A stretch of DNA of 34,588 bases from Gammaproteobacteria bacterium (lineage in GTDB: Bacteria > Pseudomonadota > Gammaproteobacteria > GCA-001735895), in assembly GCA_014382695.1 (NCBI GenBank), contig JACNJF010000139.1, positions 1 to 34,588 on the forward strand. The letters run 5' to 3'. Both the position numbers and the translations under genes were made by a program. The notes under the pieces were generated by a model. It had not been told where the DNA came from. It was given only the letters and a program-made list of their open reading frames with translations, and did no database searches. Positions 16,055 to 25,237 of this stretch are shown in pieces (the stretch's first letter is position 1; each line of letters opens with the position of its first letter).

Positions 16055-17808
16055 CAGCGCTTCTTCGGCATGTACAGATCGGTGATGGTGCCTTCGAACG
16101 CTTCCGCCGCCATCGCGACCGTTTCCGACAGGGTTGGGTGTGGATGTACGGTGAGACCGATATCGGCCGCATTCGAGCCCATTTCGATCGCATGTGCCAT
16201 TTCCGCAATCAGTTCACCGGCATTTACACCGACGATACCAGCACCGATCAGACGATCGTTTTCTTCATCGAAAATCAGCTTGGTCATGCCTTCTTCTCGC
16301 GCGATAGATAGCGCGCGTCCACTGGCTGCCCACGGGAACACTCCCTTGCCGTATTTGATGCCCTGCGCCTTGGCTTCGATCTCGGTGACTCCGACCCACG
16401 CCACTTCAGGATCGGTATAGGCAACCGACGGAATCACCCGCGCATCGAAGTGACTCGGTAAGCCACTCGCGGCTTCGGCCGCCGTCTTGCCTTCGTGCAC
16501 CGCCTTATGCGCCAGCATCGGCTGCCCGATGATATCGCCAATAGCAAAGATATGCGGCTGCGTGGTGCGCATCTGGGTATCCACTACCTGCACAAAGCCA
16601 CGATCATCCACCGCTACGCCGGCTTTTTCGGCGGCGATGGTTTTGCCGTTCGGGATACGCCCAACGGCAACCAGAATTCGGTCATAGGTCTGTGGTTTAT
16701 CCGGTGCGTTCTTACCATCGAAGCTGACGGTAAGGCCTTTCTTGTTGGCTTCTACGCCGGTCACGCGGGTTTCCAGCCAGATATTGTCGTAGCGTTTTTT
16801 GATCCGCGTCAGCAGCGGCTTCACGATGTCTTTATCCGCACCGGCCACGATATTGTCGAGCATTTCGACTACGGTAATCCTGGTGCCGAGTGAAGCGTAC
16901 ACGGTAGCCATTTCCAGACCGATGATGCCGCCACCGATGACCAGCATGGTTTTCGGCACATCCTGCAGTGCCAGTGCACCAGTAGAATCGATTACGCGTG
17001 GGTCATCTGGAATAAACGGCAGATGCACTGCTTCCGAACCAGCCGCAATCACCGCATTGTCGAATTTGATCACGGTCTTTTTGCCATCGGCAGCAATCAC
17101 TTGTACATGGTGCGGATCAAGAAAGGTTCCAGTGCCTTTGACGACTTCGACCTTACGCTGTTTGGCCAGCCCGCTCAGGCCGCCGGTCAGGCGTTTGACC
17201 ACGCTATCTTTCCAGCCGCGCAGTTTATCCAGATCAATCTTTGGCTTGCTGAAGGTAATCCCGTGTGCGGCCATATCTTCCGCTTCATCCACTACTTTAG
17301 CTGCATGCAACAGCGCCTTGGAAGGAATACAACCGACATTCAGGCATACCCCGCCGAGCGTATCCCAACGTTCAATCAGTACCGTTTTCAGACCCAGATC
17401 GGACGCTCTGAACGCGGCTGTGTAACCACCGGGGCCGGCACCCAGCACCAGCATCTGACAGCTGATATCGGCACTGCCGCCATGACTGGCCGAGGCCGGT
17501 GCTGCCGCAGGTGCCGCAACCGGTGCAGATTTAGCGGCGGCAGGTGGTGCTGCAGCTGCGGCGGCACCCTCGACTTCCATCAGGCAGATAACCGTGCCCT
17601 GCGAGGCCTGATCACCGACCGCAATCTTCATTTCCTTAATGGTGCCAGCATCAGAGGATGGAATATCCATCGACGCCTTATCCGATTCCAGCGTAATCAA
17701 CGCATCTTCGGCAGCGACCTTATCGCCCACCGCCACCAGCACTTCGATTACATCCACGTCACTGAAGTCCCCGATATCAGGAACCTTGATTTCAATTATT
17801 TTACTCAT
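16054..17808 (-). CDS. lpd: Dihydrolipoyl dehydrogenase (E3) with N-terminal lipoyl domain
   Basis: 584 residues, about 110 longer than E. coli Lpd because of an N-terminal lipoyl domain (residues 1-80, lipoyl-lysine K44 in ESDKAS) joined by an Ala/Pro linker (about 81-108). The flavoprotein part has the FAD-binding GAGPGGY motif (about 123-129), the redox-active disulfide C155/C160 (GGVCLNVGC), a second dinucleotide motif GGGIIGLE for NAD, and the C-terminal HPHPTLSE (about 555-562) holding the catalytic histidine. It reoxidises dihydrolipoamide of E2 and passes electrons to NAD+. Lipoyl-E3 proteins are known from Neisseria, Cupriavidus and other proteobacterial pyruvate dehydrogenase operons. 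It lies 24 bases after aceF. Confidence 0.96.
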   Translation of the reverse strand: MSKIIEIKVPDIGDFSDVDVIEVLVAVGDKVAAEDALITLESDKASMDIPSSDAGTIKEMKIAVGDQASQGTVICLMEVEGAAAAAAPPAAAKSAPVAAPAAAPASASHGGSADISCQMLVLGAGPGGYTAAFRASDLGLKTVLIERWDTLGGVCLNVGCIPSKALLHAAKVVDEAEDMAAHGITFSKPKIDLDKLRGWKDSVVKRLTGGLSGLAKQRKVEVVKGTGTFLDPHHVQVIAADGKKTVIKFDNAVIAAGSEAVHLPFIPDDPRVIDSTGALALQDVPKTMLVIGGGIIGLEMATVYASLGTRITVVEMLDNIVAGADKDIVKPLLTRIKKRYDNIWLETRVTGVEANKKGLTVSFDGKNAPDKPQTYDRILVAVGRIPNGKTIAAEKAGVAVDDRGFVQVVDTQMRTTQPHIFAIGDIIGQPMLAHKAVHEGKTAAEAASGLPSHFDARVIPSVAYTDPEVAWVGVTEIEAKAQGIKYGKGVFPWAASGRALSIAREEGMTKLIFDEENDRLIGAGIVGVNAGELIAEMAHAIEMGSNAADIGLTVHPHPTLSETVAMAAEAFEGTITDLYMPKKR

Positions 17809-17832
17809 GTATATCTCCAGGTTCGTTCAGGG

Positions 17833-19461
17833 TTACAGGATCAGGTTACGCACATCCGACAGGATGAAGGCGAGATAACTGACAAAGCGTGCCGCGTAGG
17901 CACCATCGATGACGCGATGATCGTAAGACACCGCCAATGGCTGAATCAGACGATCGACGATTTCACCATTCATGCGCTTGAGCTGAATCTGCGAACGGGT
18001 CAGCCCCAGAATACCAACTTCTGGCGCATTCACGATCGGGGTAAAGTTGGTTCCACCGATGCCACCCAGGCTGGAGATAGTAAAACAACCACCCTGCATG
18101 TCGGCCGCTTTCAACTGACCGTCTCTGGCCTTTTTTGAAATTTCTCCCAGCTCACGGCCGAGATCGAAAATACCCTTACGGTCCACATCTCTGATCACCG
18201 GAACCACCAGACCATCCGGTGTATCTACCGCGATACCGATATTATAAAACTTACGCTGAATCAGGTTTTCACCGGCATCATCCATTGCGCTATTGAACTT
18301 CGGATATTCCTTTAATCCAGCCACCACGGCTTTAAGCATAAAAACCAGCGGGGTCAGGCCAAAGCCCATCTGCTTGGCGCGATCTTTCAGCTGCTGGCGA
18401 TACTGTTCCAGCTCGGTGATATCGGTTTCATCAAAGTGTGTGACCTGCGGTACATTCAGCCAGCACTTGTGCAGATGTTTGGCCGAGAGCTTGCCGATGC
18501 GACTCATCGGAACGGTTTCGATGGTACCAAACTTGGCCCAGTCCGGTTGAGTGATGAGCGGTATGCCCATGCCGGTTGCCGGCGCGGCAGGCGCTACTTT
18601 GCTGGCAGCAGCAGCTGGTGCGGCGGCGGCTACAGCCGTTTGACCACCACTATTATGAAAGTTTTTCACATCGTTTTCGGTAATGCGATTATTACGCCCG
18701 CTACCGACCACTCTGGCCAGATCAACACCCAGTTCACGTGCGATACGACGGATCGATGGACTGGCGTGTGCACGCCGGAATGCAGCTGCGTCGGTACTGG
18801 AGGCTGCCGCAGGGACACGTGCAGGAGATTTAGCTGAACCACCCTGCTGAGCAGCGGCTGGAGCTGCCACCGCAGCCACTGACGCTTTGCCTTCCAGCAC
18901 CAGAATCAGACTACCCTGCGACACCTGATCACCAACCTTCACCTTAACTTCTTTGACTATGCCACCTTTCGGTGCCGGTATATCCATCGAAGCCTTATCC
19001 GATTCCAGTGTAATCAGTGCATCATCTTCTTTAATGGTGTCGCCGGCATGCACCAGCACTTCGATCACATCAACGCTGGAAAAATCACCGATGTCGGGTA
19101 CACAGATATCTTCCAGCGCAGCCCCACCGTAGCCACCACCGGAACCGCTAGGGGCCGGAGTGGCCGCTGCCGTACCGGATACGCGCGGTTGTGAATTATC
19201 GCTCGCGACATTCACGCTTGCTTCTGCGCCGCTTTCCAGCAACAGGATCAGGCTACCCTGCGACACTTGATCACCGACCTTAACCTTCACTTCTTTAACG
19301 ACCCCGCCTTCAGAGGCAGGGATATCCATCGAGGCCTTATCGGACTCAAGGGTTATCAGTGCATCATCTATAGAGATGGTATCGCCGGCTTTCACCAGCA
19401 CTTCGATGACATCGACATCGGAAAAATCACCGATATCGGGTACATAAATTTGTTTAGCCAT
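17833..19461 (-). CDS. aceF: Pyruvate dehydrogenase E2, dihydrolipoyl acetyltransferase
   Basis: 542 residues. It carries two lipoyl domains with near-identical modification sites (K42 and K156, both ESDKASMD) separated by Ala/Pro/Gly linkers, a peripheral-subunit-binding domain at about 231-268 (ASPSIRRIARELGVDL), a second linker, and a catalytic acetyltransferase domain from about 315. The active-site motif is DHRVIDG with H515 and D519. It transfers acetyl groups to CoA and forms the core of the complex. E. coli AceF has three lipoyl domains, so this two-domain form is shorter. The ATG is 21 bases after the aceE stop codon. Confidence 0.96.
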   Translation of the reverse strand: MAKQIYVPDIGDFSDVDVIEVLVKAGDTISIDDALITLESDKASMDIPASEGGVVKEVKVKVGDQVSQGSLILLLESGAEASVNVASDNSQPRVSGTAAATPAPSGSGGGYGGAALEDICVPDIGDFSSVDVIEVLVHAGDTIKEDDALITLESDKASMDIPAPKGGIVKEVKVKVGDQVSQGSLILVLEGKASVAAVAAPAAAQQGGSAKSPARVPAAASSTDAAAFRRAHASPSIRRIARELGVDLARVVGSGRNNRITENDVKNFHNSGGQTAVAAAAPAAAASKVAPAAPATGMGIPLITQPDWAKFGTIETVPMSRIGKLSAKHLHKCWLNVPQVTHFDETDITELEQYRQQLKDRAKQMGFGLTPLVFMLKAVVAGLKEYPKFNSAMDDAGENLIQRKFYNIGIAVDTPDGLVVPVIRDVDRKGIFDLGRELGEISKKARDGQLKAADMQGGCFTISSLGGIGGTNFTPIVNAPEVGILGLTRSQIQLKRMNGEIVDRLIQPLAVSYDHRVIDGAYAARFVSYLAFILSDVRNLIL

Positions 19462-19482
19462 GATTGACTCCTGTTCGGTGAA

Positions 19483-22185
19483 TTAAGCGTACAAAGGATT
19501 GGGTTTATCAGCATCGATGCCATACTTTTCCATCGCCTTAAGCACGGTTTGATAGCTGATCCTGTCTTTCGCTTTACTCGATTTCTGCTGGTCGGCGAGT
19601 GCCTTGAGTGCGGCAATGGTGACGTAATGTCGATCCACCTCGAAATGTCTACGCAACGCTTCACGGCTGTCTGAACGACCGAAACCATCGGTGCCCAATA
19701 CCTGGTATTCACCGGGTACGAAGGCACGAATCTGTTCCGCGTAGTTCTTCATGTAATCGGTCGCAGCGATCACTGGACCTTCACACCCCAGCAGGCACTG
19801 CTCAACCCAGCTCTGTTTAGGAGTCTGATCGGCATGCAGCAGATTCCAGCGCGCACAGGCCTGACCATCACGTGCCAGCTCGTTAAAACTTGGCGCAGAC
19901 CAGATATCGGCAGTCACACCCCAGTCATCACGCAACAGATCAGCGGCGGCAATCACTTCACGTAAAATGGCGCCACAGCCCATCAATTGCACCCGATGCT
20001 TCGCTTTTGGCGGACCCTGCTGGAACTTATACAGCCCATTGATGATGCCCTGCTCAGAGCCTTTCGGCATCTCTGGGTGATGATAGTTTTCATTCAGGGT
20101 AGTCAGATAGTAGTAAACGTTTTCACCCTTTTGATACATCCGCTTCAGGCCATCATGGAAGATAACCGCCAGTTCGTAGGCAAAGGTCGGATCGTAGGCA
20201 ATACAGTTGGGGATAAACGACGCGAACAGCTGGCTATGCCCATCCTGATGCTGCAGCCCTTCACCATTCAGTGTTGTACGCCCGGAAGTACCACCGATCA
20301 GGAATCCACGTGCCAGCATGTCGCCAGCCGCCCACGCCAGATCGCCCACGCGCTGAAATCCAAACATCGAATAAAAGATATACACCGGAATCATCATCAC
20401 GCCGTTATTCGCATACGAAGTCGATGCGGCAATCCAGGACGACATTGCACCATCTTCGTTGATGCCTTCTTCCAGCAATTGACCGGATTCAGATTCCTTG
20501 TAAGGCATGATGTCTTCGGCATCCATCGGCTTGTACTTCTGCCCTTCCGGCGCATAGATACCGACCTGACGGAACATGCCTTCCATACCGAAGGTACGCG
20601 CTTCATCCGGCACGATCGGCACCAGGCGCGGACCGATTTCCTTGTTACGCGCAATCGCGACCATTAAACGTACCATAGCCATCGTGGTCGACATGGTGCG
20701 CTGACCGGTGTCCTTCAGCAATGCATCGAAGATCGACAGATCGGGAATATTCAGGGTTTCAAACTCAGTCGCACGACTGGGTAGATAACCGCCCAGCGCC
20801 TGACGATGTTCGTGCAGATACTTCATCTCGGGCGAATCGATCGCCGGACGATAGAAACCGGCCGCTTCCACCGTGGCATCATCCACCGGGATATGGAAAC
20901 GTTCACGAATCTTCTTTAACTGATCGGCGCTCAACTTCTTTTGCGAGTGACTGATGTTCTGCCCTTCACCGGCTTCACCCATGCCATATCCCTTGATGGT
21001 ATGGGATAGGATGACGGTCGGGCGATCCACCGACTCGGAAGCAGCGGTGTAGGCAGCAAACAGTTTTTCCTGGTCATGCCCGCCACGTACCAGATCATAA
21101 TAGATCTCATCGTCGGTCATGTCAGAGACCATTTCTTTCAGCTCAGGGTACTTGCCAAAGAAATTTTCTCGCACATAGGCACCGCCTTTACTTTTGAAGT
21201 TCTGGTATTCTCCATCCACGCACTCCATCATGCGCTTGTGCAACAGGCCAGTGGTATCGCGTTTCAGCAGGCGATCCCAGCCAGTACCCCACAGCACCTT
21301 GATCACTTTCCAGCCGGCACCCTTGAAGTTACCTTCCAGTTCCTGCACGATCTTGCCGTTACCGCGTACCGGGCCATCCAGTCGTTGTAAATTACAGTTC
21401 ACCACGAACACCAGGTTGTCCAGATTCTCGCGTGCGGCCAGCGAGATAGCACCCTGAGATTCCGGCTCATCCATTTCACCATCACCGAGGAAGGCCCAGA
21501 CCTTGCGCCCTTCGGCATGATTTTCGGCTTTTTTCGACAGCCCGCGATTTTCCAGATACTTCAGAAAACGCGCCTGATAGATCGCCATGATCGGCCCCAA
21601 ACCCATCGATACGGTAGAAAACTGCCAGAAATCGGGCATCAGGTAGGGATGCGGATAGGAGGATAACCCTTTGCCAGCCGCTTCTACACGGAAATTCTCC
21701 AGCTGGGTTTCATCGATACGACCTTCCAGGTAGGCGCGCGCGTAGGTTCCGGGTGCGGTATGGCCCTGAATAAACACCATGTCGGCACCGTTTGGATGAT
21801 TCGGGCCTTTCCAGAAATGGTTGTAACCGACTTCGTACATGATCGCAGAAGACTGAAAACTGGCGATATGGCCGCCCGGTTCGGCCGGTTTACGGTTTGC
21901 ACCCACCACCATCGCGGTTGCATTCCAGCGCAGTGCACGTAGAATTTTACGTTCGGTTTCCAGGTTACCCGGATAGGGTGGCTGTTTATGTGCGGGAATG
22001 CTATTCACATACGGGGTATGCGAGGTATCCGGTGGCTCGACACCCGCTTCGTAGGCTTTATCCAGGGTTTTGCGCAACAGGAAATGTGCACGTTCAGCAC
22101 CATCGCGCTCGACCACAACATCGATGGAGTCTTCCCATTCACTGGTTTCCTGCGGATCCAGGTCGGGTGTTAATACTTTGTTCAT
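19483..22185 (-). CDS. aceE: Pyruvate dehydrogenase E1 component (homodimeric type)
   Basis: 900 residues, close to the 887 of E. coli AceE. It decarboxylates pyruvate with thiamine diphosphate and acetylates the lipoyl groups of E2. The thiamine-diphosphate motif is visible as GDGEMDEPESQ followed by NLVFVVNCN. Other family hallmarks include the N-terminal ANRKPAEPGGHIASFQSSA block, SHTIKGYGMG, and the C-terminal VLGTDGFGRSDSR segment. It is the first gene of the operon. AGGAGAG sits just upstream of the ATG on the minus strand. No regulator gene such as pdhR is adjacent. Confidence 0.97.
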   Translation of the reverse strand: MNKVLTPDLDPQETSEWEDSIDVVVERDGAERAHFLLRKTLDKAYEAGVEPPDTSHTPYVNSIPAHKQPPYPGNLETERKILRALRWNATAMVVGANRKPAEPGGHIASFQSSAIMYEVGYNHFWKGPNHPNGADMVFIQGHTAPGTYARAYLEGRIDETQLENFRVEAAGKGLSSYPHPYLMPDFWQFSTVSMGLGPIMAIYQARFLKYLENRGLSKKAENHAEGRKVWAFLGDGEMDEPESQGAISLAARENLDNLVFVVNCNLQRLDGPVRGNGKIVQELEGNFKGAGWKVIKVLWGTGWDRLLKRDTTGLLHKRMMECVDGEYQNFKSKGGAYVRENFFGKYPELKEMVSDMTDDEIYYDLVRGGHDQEKLFAAYTAASESVDRPTVILSHTIKGYGMGEAGEGQNISHSQKKLSADQLKKIRERFHIPVDDATVEAAGFYRPAIDSPEMKYLHEHRQALGGYLPSRATEFETLNIPDLSIFDALLKDTGQRTMSTTMAMVRLMVAIARNKEIGPRLVPIVPDEARTFGMEGMFRQVGIYAPEGQKYKPMDAEDIMPYKESESGQLLEEGINEDGAMSSWIAASTSYANNGVMMIPVYIFYSMFGFQRVGDLAWAAGDMLARGFLIGGTSGRTTLNGEGLQHQDGHSQLFASFIPNCIAYDPTFAYELAVIFHDGLKRMYQKGENVYYYLTTLNENYHHPEMPKGSEQGIINGLYKFQQGPPKAKHRVQLMGCGAILREVIAAADLLRDDWGVTADIWSAPSFNELARDGQACARWNLLHADQTPKQSWVEQCLLGCEGPVIAATDYMKNYAEQIRAFVPGEYQVLGTDGFGRSDSREALRRHFEVDRHYVTIAALKALADQQKSSKAKDRISYQTVLKAMEKYGIDADKPNPLYA

Positions 22186-22975
22186 GTTCTCTCCTAATTT
22201 GGGTGGCTTGGCAGAACAGCAACTCCCGTATCAGGTGCAAACATCATTAGCGCTTACTCCAGCATATTGTAGGGTTTATGCCTCTGCCGAAAATGGAAGT
22301 TCCATCAGCGGCCGGTTATTCAGGTTTTTTTACAGACTTCAATTTAACCTGTTATCAAAGAATACTCTCACCGGAGTTGTTTTTTTATGTTGCAAATATC
22401 CGTCCCTGAAGTGACCTAAAACAATGATCAATGTAGAGATCACTGATATTTTCCTTATAAGTTGCCGAATATACTATCAATTAAATGATATATACATATC
22501 AATTTAATTGATCAAGGCACCTGAGACGGCTTTCCTTTGCCCGGGTACTCTGGAAATTCAAGCTCCAGCTCGTGATAAAAGAGAGCAATCGCCTGCAAAC
22601 CGTTCACTCAGACCTGTTAAAATCACAACAGCCATCTTGCATTACCTGCTGGCGGCAGCTGCTGCTAGCCAACCTCATCGAAGCAAACACCACCCAATAC
22701 CCTGTGCACAAGGAACCTGATGCTACACCCAGCCCACACTGTTGAACTTGAATATTTTATCGGCTCTGCGCTGCATGCCTTCGTCATCGTCTGTCTTCAC
22801 TGGGTTTGCCGAGTGCGAGCTACTGAAAAAACTTAGCGCGTCAAAGATTGATCTATGGCATGGGATACGGCTTTATATCGGCGCAAAAGGAATGTGCTGT
22901 GTAGTTCGCAGTAGCGGGTTTTGATAGAATATCTGTTATTAATTCTTCATGGAAAACTCATCAGGAGAACATCTT
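22186..22975. other. Divergent intergenic region between aceE and hemerythrin
   Basis: About 790 bases. The half next to aceE is AT-rich and should hold its promoter; on the minus strand a TTGATA (-35-like) and a TATAAG 15 bases further are candidates, though the spacing is poor. Two related palindromes lie at 22476-22512. The rest, 22520-22940, contains only short frames lacking ribosome-binding sites. The final stretch TTTTGATAGAATATCTG (about 22918-22934) may form the hemerythrin promoter. Confidence 0.5.
22476..22512. promoter_or_regulatory. Paired AT-rich palindromes upstream of aceE (putative operator)
   Basis: ATCAATTAAATGAT (22476-22489, imperfect) and ATCAATTTAATTGAT (22498-22512, perfect) are two versions of one palindrome, with centres about 22 bases apart, roughly two helical turns. 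Together they also form a larger inverted repeat with 11-bp arms. The shape fits two dimers of a repressor. The site does not match the PdhR consensus. It loosely resembles MarR/OhrR-type boxes. About 290 bases separate it from the aceE start. Confidence 0.4.
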
Positions 22976-23377
22976 GTGAAAAATTTAGTTTGGGACGAAT
23001 CCCTGTCTGTCGAGGTCGATGAAATCGATGAAGATCACCGTAGACTGGTCGATCTGTTTAATATTCTCAGCCATTCTGTAACGGATGGTGATGCGGATGA
23101 TTATATCGATGCGGTACTGGAAGAGTTGATCAGCTGTACCATCTGGCACTTCAGGCACGAAGAACGTCTGATGATAAAGCATCAATACGCCGGCCTGGGG
23201 GAGCATAAAGCTGAGCATCAAGCCTTAATCGATAGCGTGAGGGATTTACAGAAAACATTTCATCAGGTGAATAAACTGCTCACCAGTGATGACATCGAGT
23301 TTCTGGCCAACTGGTTAACCGAGCATATCCTCGGGCAGGACATGAAGCTGGGGTTTTATCTTATGCGGGCGATGTAG
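22976..23377 (+). CDS. Bacteriohemerythrin
   Basis: 133 residues from GTG 22976, chosen because AGGAG (22963-22967) lies 8 bases upstream; the in-frame ATG at 22949 has no ribosome-binding site. The protein is a single hemerythrin domain with all expected di-iron ligands in order: H21, H58, E62 (HFRHEE), H77, H81 (HKAEH), H117 and D122 (HILGQD), plus the early Trp6. Hemerythrins bind O2 reversibly at a non-haem di-iron centre and serve in oxygen storage, delivery or sensing in microaerobic bacteria. No signal peptide or second domain is present, so it is cytoplasmic. It stands alone, convergent with the SCO1-fusion gene. The link to the nearby nos genes is only by location. Confidence 0.93.
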   Translation: MKNLVWDESLSVEVDEIDEDHRRLVDLFNILSHSVTDGDADDYIDAVLEELISCTIWHFRHEERLMIKHQYAGLGEHKAEHQALIDSVRDLQKTFHQVNKLLTSDDIEFLANWLTEHILGQDMKLGFYLMRAM

Positions 23378-23443
23378 AAATATTCGTCACGTTCAACAAT
23401 CACAAATTGTAAACTTGAGCGTACAGGTAATCGGGCCTGGTGC

Positions 23444-24880
23444 CTAATTCATAATCTGCGCAAGTTCCTGCATCAGTGTCTGCGCTGAAATACCATGTGC
23501 AAATTTGGTAACAAAGCGACCATCCGGAGCCATCAGGTAAAGACTTGCACTATGATCCATCGCATACTGATCAGGCTCGGACCCCTTATCATAAATCTTT
23601 TCATAGCGAACCTTAAACTGATCCGCTACACGCCGGATCATCTGCTCAGAACCGGTTAATCCCATCAATCGTGGATCAAAATAATTCACATATTGATTCA
23701 GCCTTTTTATCGTATCGCGCTCGGGATCGACCGAAATGAAATAGGGTTGAATCTCCAGCGCGCGCGCTCCCAGTAAGCCGAGCGCCTGAGTGAGTAACGC
23801 CAGCTCTGTCGGACAGATATCCGGACACGAGGTATAACCAAAAAATATGATCGAGTAATGCCCCTGCATATCCTGCTCGGTAAAATTCTGACCCAGATGA
23901 TTGGTTAAAATATAGCGCCCACCAAGTCCGTCGATAATGGGCACATCGTCGCTTAGGGCGGTTGAACGGGCCTGTGCCGCCACATCCATATCCGCATTCA
24001 GGCAGCGCTTGATGACATCCGTGTTGTACGCCATTAACTGCAGGTATAGATCAGGCCCTGCCTGCAGATGTCGGCCTAGCGTATCCAGCTCTCCTACATT
24101 GATGGACTGCCCCTGCCTTAATAACTCAAGATGTTCGGCGGGCATGCTCTTATCGATAAACAGACACACTGCCTCCTTATTCTGAATGCGACTTCTAACC
24201 TTCAGCAGATTAATCGCATCGGTGCTATCCCACGGAGAATCGGTGACACGATCCAGCGTCTTTAACGCATAGGCCTGTTCAAAATAATTCAGATTATCGA
24301 AATACATCACGCCCAGGCCGGCTTTCAGGCCTCTATAACCATACTCGTATTCCTTATCGATACGCTGCAGTGGAATCAGCAACTCCATCCGATTGCGCAC
24401 ATAGATATGCGCACGCGCTGGATCGAGCTGAATAAATAATTCGGTTAACTGATCGAGCAGAATGATGACGTTGCGGTCATCCATCCAGAAAAATGGATCT
24501 CTGGCATCCGGATTCTGGCGCGATGGCAGAATCTTCATATCGGTGCTGGACAGCAGTTCAACCACTTTCACCGACGCGGGTAATTTTTCGATCACCGGCT
24601 GCAGCGTTTTTTCCAGTTCCGACCCGACCCAGAGTAGTAACTGTGCACTGTCCAGTTGCTGCTGATGTGCAGCCGTCAACCTGAAATTATAAGGCGTTTG
24701 TTGTTGATCGATTAATAACACGGGCTGCCCGATGTCTTTCATCAAACCCGCCACAATCGAGTGCACCGGTTTAATACTGACAATCACCCTGAAGTCATCT
24801 GCAGCCTGTAGATGAACACTGCCGAGCAGTGTCAGTAACGCGAGCAGGCTTCTAGCTATGAAGTTGAAGGAACGGATCAT
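23444..24880 (-). CDS. Substrate-binding-protein-like (ZnuA family) / SCO1 fusion
   Basis: 478 residues with a signal peptide (cleavage at about 26), so exported. Residues about 28-295 match the fold pattern of zinc/manganese ABC transporter binding proteins (VIVSIKPVHSIVAGL, LLLWVGSELEKTL, a late YLQLMAYNTDVI). The three usual histidine sites are changed: the PHD position reads PYN (63-65), DPHxW reads DPFFW (128-132), and the HDA..YF position reads FDNLNYF (194-200). Residues about 305-478 are an SCO1/SenC thioredoxin-like domain with an intact copper site: C352 and C356 (CPDIC) and H443 (DHSASLYL). SCO proteins deliver copper to or reduce CuA-type centres, present in NosZ and cytochrome oxidase. 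It overlaps the preceding gene by 4 bases. SCO identity is sure; the binding-protein half has probably lost canonical metal binding. Confidence 0.9.
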   Translation of the reverse strand: MIRSFNFIARSLLALLTLLGSVHLQAADDFRVIVSIKPVHSIVAGLMKDIGQPVLLIDQQQTPYNFRLTAAHQQQLDSAQLLLWVGSELEKTLQPVIEKLPASVKVVELLSSTDMKILPSRQNPDARDPFFWMDDRNVIILLDQLTELFIQLDPARAHIYVRNRMELLIPLQRIDKEYEYGYRGLKAGLGVMYFDNLNYFEQAYALKTLDRVTDSPWDSTDAINLLKVRSRIQNKEAVCLFIDKSMPAEHLELLRQGQSINVGELDTLGRHLQAGPDLYLQLMAYNTDVIKRCLNADMDVAAQARSTALSDDVPIIDGLGGRYILTNHLGQNFTEQDMQGHYSIIFFGYTSCPDICPTELALLTQALGLLGARALEIQPYFISVDPERDTIKRLNQYVNYFDPRLMGLTGSEQMIRRVADQFKVRYEKIYDKGSEPDQYAMDHSASLYLMAPDGRFVTKFAHGISAQTLMQELAQIMN

Positions 24881-25212
24881 GGAAAGGCTTTTTCGATATT
24901 GCCAATCGCAGCCTCCAGCTGCTGCTCAAACATTTCCAGTGAAGGGCAACTGCTGTCTGAAGTCATAAATTCCATAAACGACTCATTCGTGCTGCGCTCA
25001 AAGCGGTCGCCCAGTTCACGTTGCTTGGGTAGATGTAACACCAGCACCATCTTGATTTTCTGCATTTTTTCGACGTAACGGCATTGCAGCGCGACGCCAT
25101 TCAGGCGACCCATCTCTGCAATCGATTCCAGCTCGGTCGGGGTGGCACTGATGACAGGCGATGACCCCAGCAGGGTAAACATAAGGGTTAAAGCAGAGAG
25201 GGATTTTCGCAT
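24877..25212 (-). CDS. Small exported protein of unknown function
   Basis: 111 residues with a signal peptide (MRKSL, hydrophobic core, cleavage after about residue 23). The mature part of about 88 residues has two cysteines (C44, C89) that could pair in the periplasm, and a helical, charged body (LHLPKQRELGDRFERSTNESF). No family recognised. It sits between the pentapeptide-repeat gene and the SBP-SCO1 fusion and overlaps the latter by 4 bases (ATGA), so translation of the two is probably coupled and the products may work together in the periplasm. Confidence 0.8.
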   Translation of the reverse strand: MRKSLSALTLMFTLLGSSPVISATPTELESIAEMGRLNGVALQCRYVEKMQKIKMVLVLHLPKQRELGDRFERSTNESFMEFMTSDSSCPSLEMFEQQLEAAIGNIEKAFP

Positions 25213-25237
25213 GTTATATCTCGTTCAAAAAGCATCA

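Noticed and set aside
17023-18138. Long plus-strand open frame (371 codons) opposite lpd and aceF
   Set aside because: It is antisense to two certain enzyme genes, has a low-complexity His/Arg/Gln-rich translation and no ribosome-binding site. It is a shadow of the codon pattern.
22508-22924. Two short plus-strand frames between aceE and hemerythrin
   Set aside because: No ribosome-binding sites, irregular composition and no recognisable motifs.
22918-22934. FNR-type site before hemerythrin
   Set aside because: TTGAT is followed by AGAATATCT, so the second half-site does not match ATCAA at the right spacing.
23396-23410. ACAAT / ATTGT inverted repeat between hemerythrin and the SCO1-fusion gene as a bidirectional terminator
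   Set aside because: A five-base arm without a T-tract is too weak to call.
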